From a virus, in the IMG/VR virus record IMGVR_UViG_3300008111_000005, positions 1 to 64,000 of that record: 64,000 nucleotides of DNA, one strand, 5' to 3'. A program made the translations under genes and the position numbers. This document shows, piece by piece, positions 14,456 to 23,409 of the stretch; the stretch's first letter is position 1; every line of letters begins with the position of its first letter. Below the pieces are notes generated by a model. That model saw only the letters and a program-made list of their open reading frames with translations. It made no database searches and was not told the DNA's origin.

Positions 14456-15475
14456 TTACCAATTACCCAACTGTATGAGGTCTATTAATTTCGGAATAAC
14501 TGTCTTTGGCGATGCTTGTTCTAATATTCTACGTTGTCCATTATAAGCAATATTATTTAGTCGCCATTTATTACTAGGTTTAATCCATTCTCTGTGTGCT
14601 TTAATTATCTGGTCGGCTGCTCTCATTGGATTGGAAGCCATACCAATAGACAGCCGTGAACCAACAGGTACGGCAATATAATGATAGTTGGGTATTAAGT
14701 CAATAGCCAGATGATGCGTGTGTTCATATAACATAACGGGAAGTCCCAATGTCCACAATTCATGTTCACGGGAACACCACTGATGTCCTGGTAGTCCTAG
14801 ATTAATTGTATGCGTCGCTGCTTTTCTAAAAAAGTCTTGCATTGGAAGTTTTTTCTCTGTACTACCAACACAAACCTCATCGGGATATTTGTATTCCAGT
14901 GCGGATATTACTTCTCTAATTTTAACCCCATCGTGTAAATAATCATCACGATTATTTCCAAAGAAAAATACTCTATCGTCCAATTGAGATGAATTTCTAA
15001 TATCTTGAATTTCTTCAATCATAGATTCAACAACATTTGGATAATATGGGAAATAAACAAATGGTAGTAATTTCGTAAAATCTAACCACGGATTTTCGTG
15101 ATGATAACGTTCCAGCGAATACTGACCAAGTAACGACATGACATAACCTGGAAGTGTTTGTAGATACCGCGTCACAGATGGAGCGTCTTGTAAATCTACA
15201 ATAACAAAATTTTTTGTTTCGTCGTTAACTATTATAAACCATAGGGAGTCAGGTATATACGGTCCATTTGAACTTACATTAATATCCACTTCTGGAATGT
15301 ATAACACCTTATTGTCTGCACACAAATTAATATAGGTAATATTTGCTTCGTGTCCCATATCAAACAGTACAGTTTTTAATTCATACGCCAGAAGTTCGGT
15401 GAAATATGTGTTGATACCAACTGGACTTGGATTATGTCCCTTATGTGCTGGATGATATATTGTGTAACTCGCCAT
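14456..15475 (-). CDS. Glycosyltransferase-like protein
   Basis: A 339-residue protein beginning MASYTIYHPAHKGHNPSPVG. The C-terminal half (LPGHQWCSREHELWTLGLPVML, then YHYIAVP) resembles the donor-binding half of GT-B glycosyltransferases, where such a loop holds the nucleotide sugar. The N-terminal half reads as a Rossmann-like domain. The exact family is not certain. It sits near many other glycan genes. A DUF483-like gene follows at once. Confidence 0.55.
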   Translation of the reverse strand: MASYTIYHPAHKGHNPSPVGINTYFTELLAYELKTVLFDMGHEANITYINLCADNKVLYIPEVDINVSSNGPYIPDSLWFIIVNDETKNFVIVDLQDAPSVTRYLQTLPGYVMSLLGQYSLERYHHENPWLDFTKLLPFVYFPYYPNVVESMIEEIQDIRNSSQLDDRVFFFGNNRDDYLHDGVKIREVISALEYKYPDEVCVGSTEKKLPMQDFFRKAATHTINLGLPGHQWCSREHELWTLGLPVMLYEHTHHLAIDLIPNYHYIAVPVGSRLSIGMASNPMRAADQIIKAHREWIKPSNKWRLNNIAYNGQRRILEQASPKTVIPKLIDLIQLGNW

Positions 15476-15483
15476 AAATACCT

Positions 15484-15654
15484 TTATTGTTTTTCTTCTA
15501 CATAGTCGTCATCATGCCCGAAATCCATTCCCATCGCCTCATAATACATCTGGACATTCCATTCACGGAGGTCATTCCGTGTAGAGTCCCGATGAGAAAC
15601 TTGACGAGGAGTTGATTCTTGCACGAATTCCCGTAACATTTCGTTTTCGGACAT
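15484..15654 (-). CDS. Small hypothetical protein
   Basis: A 56-residue frame, MSENEMLREFVQESTPRQVS onward, ending in an acidic Asp-rich tail. A good GGAGAA site lies 7 bases before the ATG, and an ACTATTTATA candidate late promoter lies about 33 bases upstream. No family recognised; expressed late if the motif is real. Confidence 0.6.
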   Translation of the reverse strand: MSENEMLREFVQESTPRQVSHRDSTRNDLREWNVQMYYEAMGMDFGHDDDYVEEKQ

Positions 15655-15686
15655 CGTGTTTCTCCAAGTTTAATTGTGAAAGGGTA

Positions 15687-15697
15687 TTATAAATAGT
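15687..15697 (-). promoter_or_regulatory. Candidate late promoter ACTATTTATA
   Basis: - strand ACTATTTATA, reading toward the ATG at 15654. See the matching elements at 10851, 19233 and 39468. Confidence 0.5.
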
Positions 15698-15715
15698 AAA
15701 ATAAAATTTTAAAAT

Positions 15716-16387
15716 TCATCTCCCCAATTCACGCAATATTTCGTCTTGGAGATTACGGATGTCGGACTGATGTTGGTTGACCGTTTCCTCTATTTCGGCA
15801 TCCTCCACAGGATCCATAGAATCTGTTGGCTTAGGTCCGTCATCCTTTTGTTTCTTGGCGTGTTCTGGGTCAGTTAAACTAGTTTCCACATACTTCTGGT
15901 GGGCCACCCACGGTGCGCCGGTAGTCAAAAACATACAATTATAACATAACAGATGTAGGTTATCTCTTGAAAAATCTCCCATCTTGTCTTTGAAAGTTAA
16001 CATCAACGGGGATTTACCATCTGACAATCGTTTCTCATTAAATCCACACAGACCACATTGTTCATTTAACATATGACGAGCTACCATACGATATTTTAAT
16101 CGTATCATACTATAATCCGTATGCTTGTTGGCAAATATGTCTCGTAGTGGAATACTTTTCGGATTCTTTGCAAATCCCTTGGTGGTACCTAATCCAAGAG
16201 GATTTGAATGCTGGTCATACAAATTATATATCTTGGCGTAACGTCGGTAACGAGGTTCACTGACACCCAACCATTTCGCAGCCTGTCGGTTACTGTTGGT
16301 GTTTCGTTGTGCCTCTTCTATTTCAGATTTCAATAAGGGTATAGACTTTCTACCCGTGTTGGAACTACCTACCTGTTTTTTCGCCAT
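15716..16387 (-). CDS. HTH plus HNH-like zinc protein
   Basis: A 223-residue protein. The N-terminal part (RQAAKWLGVSEPRYRRYAKI, about residues 34-53) looks like a DNA-binding helix-turn-helix. The middle has CGLCGF and, about 35 residues on, DNLHLLCYNC: the Cys pairs of an HNH-type zinc fold. The usual catalytic HH pair is not evident, so nuclease activity is uncertain. The tail is acidic and helical. It may be a diverged homing-type or regulatory DNA-binding protein. Confidence 0.6.
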   Translation of the reverse strand: MAKKQVGSSNTGRKSIPLLKSEIEEAQRNTNSNRQAAKWLGVSEPRYRRYAKIYNLYDQHSNPLGLGTTKGFAKNPKSIPLRDIFANKHTDYSMIRLKYRMVARHMLNEQCGLCGFNEKRLSDGKSPLMLTFKDKMGDFSRDNLHLLCYNCMFLTTGAPWVAHQKYVETSLTDPEHAKKQKDDGPKPTDSMDPVEDAEIEETVNQHQSDIRNLQDEILRELGR

Positions 16388-16509
16388 AATTTATATATAA
16401 AACTGGAAATTTCTATTAATATCATTGCGGTCAGACACACCATTAAACAAACTATGGCAACGAAGGTAAATAACGACCAACCAAAAATATTAAAGAGTAA
16501 GGTGAGCAT
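16369..16509 (-). CDS. Small membrane protein
   Basis: A 46-residue frame, MLTLLFNIFGWSLFTFVAIV onward: very hydrophobic, one or two transmembrane spans, ending in a basic KLWRKNR. Its ATG overlaps the stop of thyX (TAATG). Its end overlaps the next gene by 19 bases. Function unknown. Confidence 0.5.
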   Translation of the reverse strand: MLTLLFNIFGWSLFTFVAIVCLMVCLTAMILIEISSFIYKLWRKNR

Positions 16510-17174
16510 TAGTGTGTAAAATTAGTAATCAATGGAAATAATTTACCAATGGCTTCGGCACATGCTATAGCAATTTCCCGATGTTCTTTCTGCGTTGCTT
16601 CATCACTTCTGATATCAATATAATGAATCCAACTACGAATCGTTCCATTCACATACATACGTGACATTGTAAGTCCTTCCGGAAGAACGGCACGTGCCAC
16701 TTCCTTGGCGATACCTTTATCCAACGCCCATACATAGGCGTCCAACGCTGCATCCCATGCTTCAAGCTGCTTTCGTTGCCACTGTGATTGTAGTGAAGAA
16801 TCCGTGGTTACTATACTTGCCTGACGATTCTTAACGTCTTGTAAACGTGCTTCCCGTAGACATGGTTTCATATCCAATGATTCTACCGAAGCGTATCGTT
16901 GACTGAATTCTTGAAACGTGAAACTACGATGCCTGAGAATCTGTCGGGCAATGTCACGGGTTGTTTCAATTTCAAGTGTAAGATTGGCCATCTCAAATGG
17001 TGACCAATGTTTATGTTTAATCAGATAACTAATAAGTTTATCTGTTGTGTCGGTATTTGTTTGGTTGCTCGGATTACTTACACGAGCACAAAATGCTATT
17101 AAATCAGTAAGGTCACTGTCTGGACCTAACTCTTCGACACACGGAGTTGTGTACGAAACCAATTTGACTTTCAT
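16509..17174 (-). CDS. thyX: Flavin-dependent thymidylate synthase
   Basis: A 221-residue ThyX, which makes dTMP from dUMP with FAD, NADPH and methylene-tetrahydrofolate. The signature RHRSFTFQEFSQRYA (residues 81-95) matches the ThyX motif. The length is normal. Phages carry it to supply dTMP for replication. Here the dCMP deaminase at 44.2 kb makes its substrate. Its start overlaps the stop of the upstream gene (TAATG). Confidence 0.9.
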   Translation of the reverse strand: MKVKLVSYTTPCVEELGPDSDLTDLIAFCARVSNPSNQTNTDTTDKLISYLIKHKHWSPFEMANLTLEIETTRDIARQILRHRSFTFQEFSQRYASVESLDMKPCLREARLQDVKNRQASIVTTDSSLQSQWQRKQLEAWDAALDAYVWALDKGIAKEVARAVLPEGLTMSRMYVNGTIRSWIHYIDIRSDEATQKEHREIAIACAEAIGKLFPLITNFTH

Positions 17175-17410
17175 TAATGATCACCGTAAATGCTAAATGT
17201 TGGAATTTCTGGTTCGGGGTCTTTCTCTTGTCTGACCATATATATCTTCCCTTCACCCGCATCAAAGAAGTATTGTTTACATTTGGTCTTTTGGAACATA
17301 TATTCTAATGCGGCAGTGAGTGTAGGAAATATACGCGTCCCGTCACCATTAGTTTCACGCCACCTATCACCAGGTGGAACTCTCTTTAAAATTTCTTCTC
17401 GTGTTTCCAT
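17174..17410 (-). CDS. Small hypothetical protein
   Basis: A 78-residue protein beginning METREEILKRVPPGDRWRET, with a helix then a beta segment (KCKQYFFDAGEGKIYMVRQ). It lies between the 597-residue protein and thyX with a one-base overlap to thyX. No family recognised. Confidence 0.65.
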   Translation of the reverse strand: METREEILKRVPPGDRWRETNGDGTRIFPTLTAALEYMFQKTKCKQYFFDAGEGKIYMVRQEKDPEPEIPTFSIYGDH

Positions 17411-17413
17411 AAT

Positions 17414-19207
17414 TTATCGTATCTTTGTATAAAAGTCAATATCCTTTTGCATTTCCATTCTTTCTTGTTTGGTAAGTGAAGGATTTTTTGATTGCAATTC
17501 TAAGAATTTAATAGTACTTTCTGCATGTTTTTTACGTTGCTGTGGTGTCCAATCCGCTGGGTTAGGACTTTTACTTGCCAGTGTATACGTCCAAGATTCA
17601 TGCTGATATAATTCAAATGCCGCGGCAGTACTCAAGCCTCGTGCTCGCAATGCCAACGTTGCAATAGTTGGATAATAATAGTTTGGTGGTGGAGTTTTAT
17701 TGGTGATGCGTAAACGAATCATACCAACACGTTTATCTGATTCTGGATCAATAATGAATCGTGTACGTAATTCTTTCAATGCATCTTCCGAACTCACCGT
17801 TTTACTAATACCGAATGTGTCTCTTAATGATTTGTCGTTGACATACATGGGGATTGGATTCCCGTCACTGTCAATATTTCCTTCACCGTACACAGTCACT
17901 ACCTTATCAACACCTTCGGTTGGCGTATCAGACAACATCTGAGGAATATCCAATGCATCCAACAGATATCTGGTAGTAGCTTCACGTACAGCTCTGTCAG
18001 ATTCTATTGTATTTAAAAATTGTTTTGTGGCTATGTTATCTACATTTCTAATAGAATCCATCACCTTTTTTATTGATGGATAATTCTTTTTTATACCTTC
18101 CAACGATTTTAATAAAGCTTTAAATTCGTTGGAGGCTAATTTCTCACCAGAAGTTGCTCTACTTAAAAACTGTTTATTGAGAGTACCGTTTGGATTAAAA
18201 TAAGCATCATACTTAGGACTACTCAAACTCTTAATACCAGTACGATTAAATGTTGACAACGCACTACGTACTTCCTTTTGATTTGCTTTTAAGAATTTTG
18301 AAAGTGCAACAAACGCCTTGTCAGCTTCTTGTTTGTGTAGTTTTTTCAACGCTTGAATTTTGGTTTTTGCTTTTGTGTCGTCGGTAAATGTTTCAATGGT
18401 ACCGATAATTTTGGCATACCCTTGGTTTGCCAAAAATATATTTCCACTCTTCTTTAACGAAACACCAATCACATCACCAGATACAGTTCGTATATACAAA
18501 TCAGATCGGTCATTCATGTCCTTACCTTTTGGTAATCCCATGTTTGCACGACCTTCTGCATTATCCCAGACTAATGAATCTATACGACCATATTGCTTTT
18601 CTGTTTGTGACAGAGTTGCCACGATTTGGGCTTTGACACTTTTTGTCCAATCTTGTGTAAGTTTCGACCCTTTCATTGATGATAATTGTGATATCATTTC
18701 ATCTATCAATGCATCGTTATTACGTAGATACGCGTCCATGTCACCCTTGAAGGATTTACGTCCCTGCAATAACGTGTTGGAAACTAGTACAACTGATGCT
18801 TCAGCAGCTCGTGACTCAGGTGTTCCGGCACCAGCACTACCCTTATCAGTCACACCAATAATAGCATCATACACACCCTTACCACCAGGTAACTTCCCTA
18901 TGGATTGTGCAACATTGACTGTCCCTTTTCCAGATACTCGTGGTGTAGAAGGTTTTGTTGCTGATACCGATTTCTTTTGTGGGGTGGTTGGTTTGCCAAC
19001 AGGTTCTTGTTTGGGAGCAGATTTTTGTCTACCTCTGGCAAATACATCTGCTGTCTTTTTATCTTTAAAATAATCTGTATTTCCCACTTGATTTTTAGCA
19101 CCAAATCCACCTTTGGTTCTCCAAACATCACCTGGGTTATGAGTTGCGGGAACTGCTTCCGACAACGATAATATATCAGTTATAAATTCTTTTAATAATT
19201 CTTTCAT
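17414..19207 (-). CDS. Large hypothetical protein, possible virion-associated nuclease-like protein
   Basis: A 597-residue protein. The N-terminal 90 residues are Lys/Pro/Ser-rich and disordered. A central SDLYIRTVSGDVIGVSLKKSG (about residue 235 on) resembles the D...xSLKK core of restriction-endonuclease-like folds, but no full PD-(D/E)xK motif is visible. The remainder is helical and basic. An ACTATTTATA element lies 26 bases upstream, consistent with late, virion-type expression. Identity uncertain. Confidence 0.5.
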   Translation of the reverse strand: MKELLKEFITDILSLSEAVPATHNPGDVWRTKGGFGAKNQVGNTDYFKDKKTADVFARGRQKSAPKQEPVGKPTTPQKKSVSATKPSTPRVSGKGTVNVAQSIGKLPGGKGVYDAIIGVTDKGSAGAGTPESRAAEASVVLVSNTLLQGRKSFKGDMDAYLRNNDALIDEMISQLSSMKGSKLTQDWTKSVKAQIVATLSQTEKQYGRIDSLVWDNAEGRANMGLPKGKDMNDRSDLYIRTVSGDVIGVSLKKSGNIFLANQGYAKIIGTIETFTDDTKAKTKIQALKKLHKQEADKAFVALSKFLKANQKEVRSALSTFNRTGIKSLSSPKYDAYFNPNGTLNKQFLSRATSGEKLASNEFKALLKSLEGIKKNYPSIKKVMDSIRNVDNIATKQFLNTIESDRAVREATTRYLLDALDIPQMLSDTPTEGVDKVVTVYGEGNIDSDGNPIPMYVNDKSLRDTFGISKTVSSEDALKELRTRFIIDPESDKRVGMIRLRITNKTPPPNYYYPTIATLALRARGLSTAAAFELYQHESWTYTLASKSPNPADWTPQQRKKHAESTIKFLELQSKNPSLTKQERMEMQKDIDFYTKIR

Positions 19208-19231
19208 AATATAACGTGGTTAAATATACTG

Positions 19232-19242
19232 ATATAAATAGT
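19232..19242 (-). promoter_or_regulatory. Candidate late promoter ACTATTTATA
   Basis: - strand AACTATTTATA, 26 bases before the ATG at 19207. See matching elements at 10851, 15687 and 39467. Confidence 0.55.
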
Positions 19243-19256
19243 TGATAGGTACGAAG

Positions 19257-19463
19257 TTATTCCTTATCTGGACGTTTCTGATGTTTCAAACTGTTCTTCT
19301 TTTTTCCACCCTTGTGTTCTTCTTCCGAACGTCTGGGGTGACGGATTTTCTCAAACCCCTCGTAGTTATCTTCCAACCCGAACTCTTCCTCATAATAGTC
19401 AAGTTCGTCATCATAGAATTCATCATCGTCATCAAACACAACATCACCTTGCCACTTTGGCAT
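19257..19463 (-). CDS. Small protein with acidic front and basic tail
   Basis: A 68-residue protein whose first half is very acidic (DDDDEFYDDELDYYEEEFG) and whose second half is basic (HKGGKKKNSLKHQKRPDKE). This charge split is seen in nucleic-acid-mimic or assembly proteins, but nothing more can be concluded. No family recognised. Confidence 0.6.
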   Translation of the reverse strand: MPKWQGDVVFDDDDEFYDDELDYYEEEFGLEDNYEGFEKIRHPRRSEEEHKGGKKKNSLKHQKRPDKE

Positions 19464-19489
19464 CGTACAATCTCCTAAATATTATAAAG

Positions 19490-19876
19490 TTATTTTGCCC
19501 ACTTACCACGCTTGACCAACTGACAGATAACCCCGTAAACCGATAGGTCTTGAAAGGTGTCGTCTATCGCCTCTCCTACATTGTCCTTCTTACCTAATAC
19601 GACCAACTGCTTCAACCGTTGAATCTTATCATTCATACGAAACCACAAACCAGTTAACGACAACTGAACATCATCAGGTGTTGATAACGAAGTCCCAACA
19701 GAAATATTACTTGGTCCATAGTTGGACTGTTTGACACAAAACGTTTCGTATTGCTCCATCATAATATTCCAGTATTCTTTGGTCATCTCTGGATATTCTC
19801 GTTCAATCTGTGCAACTATATCGGGTTTTTTATACACTGTTAAGTTGCCTGTAATACGATGTGACTCAATTTGCAT
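19490..19876 (-). CDS. DUF1599-like (Nmad1/MazG-like) helical protein
   Basis: A 128-residue protein. The pattern KQSNYGPSNISVG, then RMNDKIQRLKQL and EAIDDTFQDLSVYGVI, resembles the DUF1599 nucleotide-modification-associated domain, an all-helical fold related to MazG-type nucleotide pyrophosphohydrolases. Such phage proteins are linked to nucleotide pools or base modification. Acidic metal ligands are suggested by EAIDDT. Exact substrate unknown. The C-terminus of an upstream glycosyltransferase overlaps its start by 11 bases. Confidence 0.6.
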   Translation of the reverse strand: MQIESHRITGNLTVYKKPDIVAQIEREYPEMTKEYWNIMMEQYETFCVKQSNYGPSNISVGTSLSTPDDVQLSLTGLWFRMNDKIQRLKQLVVLGKKDNVGEAIDDTFQDLSVYGVICQLVKRGKWAK

Positions 19877-20666
19877 GTAACCCTCTTATAGTAGACGAAT
19901 CCCCGTTTGGGAATTTTGTATTGTTAAGACCATTGTGTGGAGGAACACCCCACTTATAGTAATATTGTTGCATTGCGAATTGTTCTCTTTCTCTGAACTT
20001 CTGTGCTTCCGAATTCTTCTTTGTTGATACAGAACCAAAATGATACGAATGTAAGAAATGTGTACGTGATCTGGTAAGACCAGGTATCAATTCTAACTTT
20101 GCGAAGAAATCCCAATCACAAAGATTTGGAGAATTGTAAAAGGTGTCAAATCCACCAACTGCCATATACCATTTCTTGTTTATCAAGAATGGAAATATAT
20201 TTCCATCTGGTGTTTTCTTATTGGTAGACAATCTCCGTTCTTCATCAATGAACTTTTCCATATCAAATGTTTCAACCGTTTGTCCACAATCCATTACCGG
20301 AAAGTTAAACATTCCAGGACCAGTAGGTTCTATTTGATTGACTGTTAAGATTTCATTTGGGTCGTACTGCGACTCCAATTTCTTATCCCAATTTGGTGCG
20401 AACACATTATCATCGTTGATGATGAATATCTTTTCGTTGTTTGCATTCCACACACCCATGTTTAATGCGTGTTGCATCCCTTTATTTTCGGGAAGAGTGA
20501 TAACGTCAATACCTTTGTGTTTGTTTATTACGTATTCACTTTCTTCTGCATATCCATCCAAGATAACAATTATTTCGTTACCATTATGTTGTCCCCGTAA
20601 CAATGAATGTAAACACAAATCCAAATATTTTGGATTACGATACGAGGGAATAATAACCGAAATCAT
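19866..20666 (-). CDS. Family 2 glycosyltransferase
   Basis: A 266-residue GT-A fold enzyme, MISVIIPSYRNPKYLDLCLH onward. The start is the classic GT2 donor-binding strand, and IINDDNVFAPNWD has an acidic DD-type metal motif. FLINKKWYMAVGGFDTFYN matches the GT2 acceptor loop with GGFD. It transfers a nucleotide sugar to an unknown acceptor. It is the last of a row of sugar genes starting at 24065. Confidence 0.8.
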   Translation of the reverse strand: MISVIIPSYRNPKYLDLCLHSLLRGQHNGNEIIVILDGYAEESEYVINKHKGIDVITLPENKGMQHALNMGVWNANNEKIFIINDDNVFAPNWDKKLESQYDPNEILTVNQIEPTGPGMFNFPVMDCGQTVETFDMEKFIDEERRLSTNKKTPDGNIFPFLINKKWYMAVGGFDTFYNSPNLCDWDFFAKLELIPGLTRSRTHFLHSYHFGSVSTKKNSEAQKFREREQFAMQQYYYKWGVPPHNGLNNTKFPNGDSSTIRGLHAN

Positions 20667-20667
20667 A

Positions 20668-21711
20668 TTAGTTTTTAAGTTTAGCTGTCTTGGCTTCCTG
20701 CACTAGTACATCGGTTTTCCAGAAGGGATAAATACCTTTTTCTACTTCATACTTACTCCACACTTGTCGTGGACGTTCTGGTTGTACTCGTGCCCATTCC
20801 CACATCTTCTTCAATCCTTCATATAAGTCTGTCTTGTGTTCGAATCCAAGAACATCAACCGATTTCTGCCAAGTAGGATATGCATATTTCACTTCGTGTC
20901 GTGGGGGAAGATGTTTGATTTCACCACCACCCATCACATCAATCAATGTGTCTGCTGCTTCGTTGATACTATATTCCTTGATACCACCCAAGTTAATAAT
21001 TTGCTTGGATGCCTTCGGGTCGGTTCCTGCTCTCCACAAAGGTTCAAGAGAATCATCAATACAGCTAAATGCACGAACCTGATTACCATCACCGAAGATA
21101 GTTAATGGTTGATTGGTTAGCTTCTTATACATCCAGATACCTAACACATTACGATAGCTGTCCCAAATATTCTGGTTCGCACCGAATACGTTGTGTGGTC
21201 GGATAATACACCAATCTAATCCATGCTGGACACCGGCGGTTTCAATATCCATTTCACACGCTGCCTTCGCAATACCATACGAATCAATAGGTGCACGTGC
21301 CATATCTTCGTGGAATGGTGGTTCACCAGCACCAAATCCATACACACCCATCGAAGAAGTGAATACCAATCTCTTTACACTGTGCTTAATACACTGGTTG
21401 ATAACTCCCGCAGTTGCGAGAAGATTATTGGTGTAATTATACTGTCTGATGAATGGGGACAACGCTTCCGCTGCGTATGCTGCAAAGTGATACACGATAT
21501 CAATTTGATGTGCATCGAAAACATATCCACAGTTCTGCGTGCCCAAATCAATATTATAAAACTTTACCTTTGGATTAATATTTTCTTTATACCCACCACT
21601 AAAATCGTCAATACCAATAACGTCTACATCGGGTTGGTTTTCGATAATCCAATCAGCCAATCGTGATCCTAGAAGTCCAGCAACACCAGTGATTAATACA
21701 GTTTGTTTCAT
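20668..21711 (-). CDS. NAD-dependent sugar epimerase/dehydratase (GalE-like)
   Basis: A 347-residue extended short-chain dehydrogenase. GVAGLLG (about residues 9-15) binds NAD, FTSSMGVYGFG and DSYGIAKAACEMD give the catalytic Ser and YxxxK (YGIAK). The pattern fits nucleotide-sugar 4-epimerases or related dehydratases. It converts an activated sugar for nearby glycosyltransferases. The actual sugar is unknown. A sigma70-type promoter lies just upstream (21742-21770). Confidence 0.8.
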   Translation of the reverse strand: MKQTVLITGVAGLLGSRLADWIIENQPDVDVIGIDDFSGGYKENINPKVKFYNIDLGTQNCGYVFDAHQIDIVYHFAAYAAEALSPFIRQYNYTNNLLATAGVINQCIKHSVKRLVFTSSMGVYGFGAGEPPFHEDMARAPIDSYGIAKAACEMDIETAGVQHGLDWCIIRPHNVFGANQNIWDSYRNVLGIWMYKKLTNQPLTIFGDGNQVRAFSCIDDSLEPLWRAGTDPKASKQIINLGGIKEYSINEAADTLIDVMGGGEIKHLPPRHEVKYAYPTWQKSVDVLGFEHKTDLYEGLKKMWEWARVQPERPRQVWSKYEVEKGIYPFWKTDVLVQEAKTAKLKN

Positions 21712-21741
21712 TGTAAAGTAATTGTTAAAGGTTCATTAATA

Positions 21742-21770
21742 AGTATAACATCGTGACTGCTCTACGTCAA
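21742..21770 (-). promoter_or_regulatory. sigma70-type promoter
   Basis: On the - strand TTGACG (21770-21765), 17-bp spacer, TATACT (21747-21742), ahead of the epimerase gene at 21711. Confidence 0.75.
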
Positions 21771-21773
21771 GTA

Positions 21774-22520
21774 TCAAATATCTTCCCACGAGTCAATTGA
21801 AAGACCAACCGTGGGTGCTTCATATCCTTTTAAACAATGTGTTGCTAATGACGGTAGTGGTTGTACTAATGCACGACCTTTTTCACGAAGTTTAAGAAAG
21901 ATTGCAAAATCTTTTGTATTAATTAAATCTTCCGTTCCCCACATCCATACATCCATATCGTTCTTTATGGTACCAACAGTTGTTGCGAACGTATTGGTTG
22001 TAGAATTTGTTATCATCCAAAAATGGTCCTTCGTCTTAATAACTTGCGTAGGTTCCGATACATTTTCCATAGGAGTATACGGATTCCCACCACGAGAGGG
22101 ATCCCAAAACTTATCAGGATGTAAGTATCCAGTTGCGTAGTGTGCATAATTCAATGCCTCAATAATTTTATGTTCGGAACCAGGAAGATATAAATAATCA
22201 TCTTCTTGAAACAAAACAATTTCTTCATCATTTGTAATCTTTTGCACTTCGTCTAACAATACTCGCATAGACTTAGCATCGGACCCAGCCTGTATCTTGA
22301 CGAGATTAACTCGTTCCGTTGCATCCGATAATTCATTTAACCATTTCCACGTTTCATCGGTGATGGAATCCACGAATATCGTAATCTCCGCCGTGGGGAA
22401 ACAATTCAATGTATTCAACAAACACCGTTGTTTAGTGGCGTTTGGTAACTTCACCTGCCACGTTCGTTGTTGTGCATGTTGTGAATTACTGGACTCACTT
22501 ATTCTGTAAAATATTTTCAT
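21774..22520 (-). CDS. Glycosyltransferase-like protein (GT-A type)
   Basis: A 248-residue protein with a GT-A-like pattern: MKIFYRISESSN start, FPTAEITIFVDS (nucleotide-sugar strand), then IVLFQEDDYLYLPGS with an acidic EDD that may bind the metal-nucleotide. Acceptor unknown. Its start overlaps the end of the upstream glycosyltransferase-like gene by 26 bases, so the two are translated together. Confidence 0.65.
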   Translation of the reverse strand: MKIFYRISESSNSQHAQQRTWQVKLPNATKQRCLLNTLNCFPTAEITIFVDSITDETWKWLNELSDATERVNLVKIQAGSDAKSMRVLLDEVQKITNDEEIVLFQEDDYLYLPGSEHKIIEALNYAHYATGYLHPDKFWDPSRGGNPYTPMENVSEPTQVIKTKDHFWMITNSTTNTFATTVGTIKNDMDVWMWGTEDLINTKDFAIFLKLREKGRALVQPLPSLATHCLKGYEAPTVGLSIDSWEDI

Positions 22521-23409
22521 TATAAAACCGTTCTAATTCTTTTGGAAAGTGTTGTGTTGCAATTTGTCTAAACTCATCTTTACGATCAATACTGGACACT
22601 AAATCATTTAGGTATTTGTTGTTTTGTTGATGATTCTCACAAACTAATATACCGTCCAATACATACTGCTGCACAGGAAGTTTTTTGGATTCTCGTAACA
22701 CTTGTGCACAAGTTAATACATAGGTATCTTCCAATCCGTAGTGACCGAATGATTCGGGTATTCCTGTTACTTTCAACAGTTTATTACTGATAACGGTTCC
22801 CCACCCACCAGCAGCTTTAAATGTATTGATTGGTCGAACCGCAACCCCAGTATCTCGTAATCCCAGATCAAATACATTTGCTGTTAGATTATCATTTAAT
22901 TCTCTGGACAATAAATCGTCATGTACCAACACATCCCACGTAGTGTCCCACTGTCGTGTTATCTGTGGAGTTACTACATAGTAATCCACTCCACTATTTT
23001 TTATGGCTTTTACTGCATTACCAAGGTATCCAAGAAATCTGTCACCGAAGAATAAATCATTGTCCATCCACAAAGTAAAATCGTAATCATCTACATATTT
23101 TAATGTATGTCGTCGTTGCGAAACACAGCCAAGTATTTCTGATTTGTATTCTATTCTAAATGTACTATCTGATGATTCCCAGGTACATAACGAACTTACT
23201 ATATCAGAGAATTTATTAGCAAAATAAACTTGTGGTAGTTTTGAAGTTGACCAATCAATCATTTCATCACTTAAACATAATGTGATATCAAATGTGTATT
23301 CCACATCCTCTGGTATCCATTCCGCGTTACGACGAAGATTATATAAAGTTAGATGTAAATTATCAATTTCGTGTGGTAATACAAAAATAGAAATTAAACC
23401 TTTGGTCAT
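22495..23409 (-). CDS. Glycosyltransferase-like protein
   Basis: A 304-residue protein. The start at 23409 is chosen because it overlaps the methyltransferase stop as ATGA; an upstream in-frame codon would extend into that gene. FTLWMDNDLFFGDRFLG has an acidic DND typical of GT-A sugar-nucleotide sites, and AAGGWGTVISNKLLKVTG and GLEDTYV are GT2-like acceptor segments. Likely a family 2 type glycosyltransferase. Confidence 0.65.
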   Translation of the reverse strand: MTKGLISIFVLPHEIDNLHLTLYNLRRNAEWIPEDVEYTFDITLCLSDEMIDWSTSKLPQVYFANKFSDIVSSLCTWESSDSTFRIEYKSEILGCVSQRRHTLKYVDDYDFTLWMDNDLFFGDRFLGYLGNAVKAIKNSGVDYYVVTPQITRQWDTTWDVLVHDDLLSRELNDNLTANVFDLGLRDTGVAVRPINTFKAAGGWGTVISNKLLKVTGIPESFGHYGLEDTYVLTCAQVLRESKKLPVQQYVLDGILVCENHQQNNKYLNDLVSSIDRKDEFRQIATQHFPKELERFYNENILQNK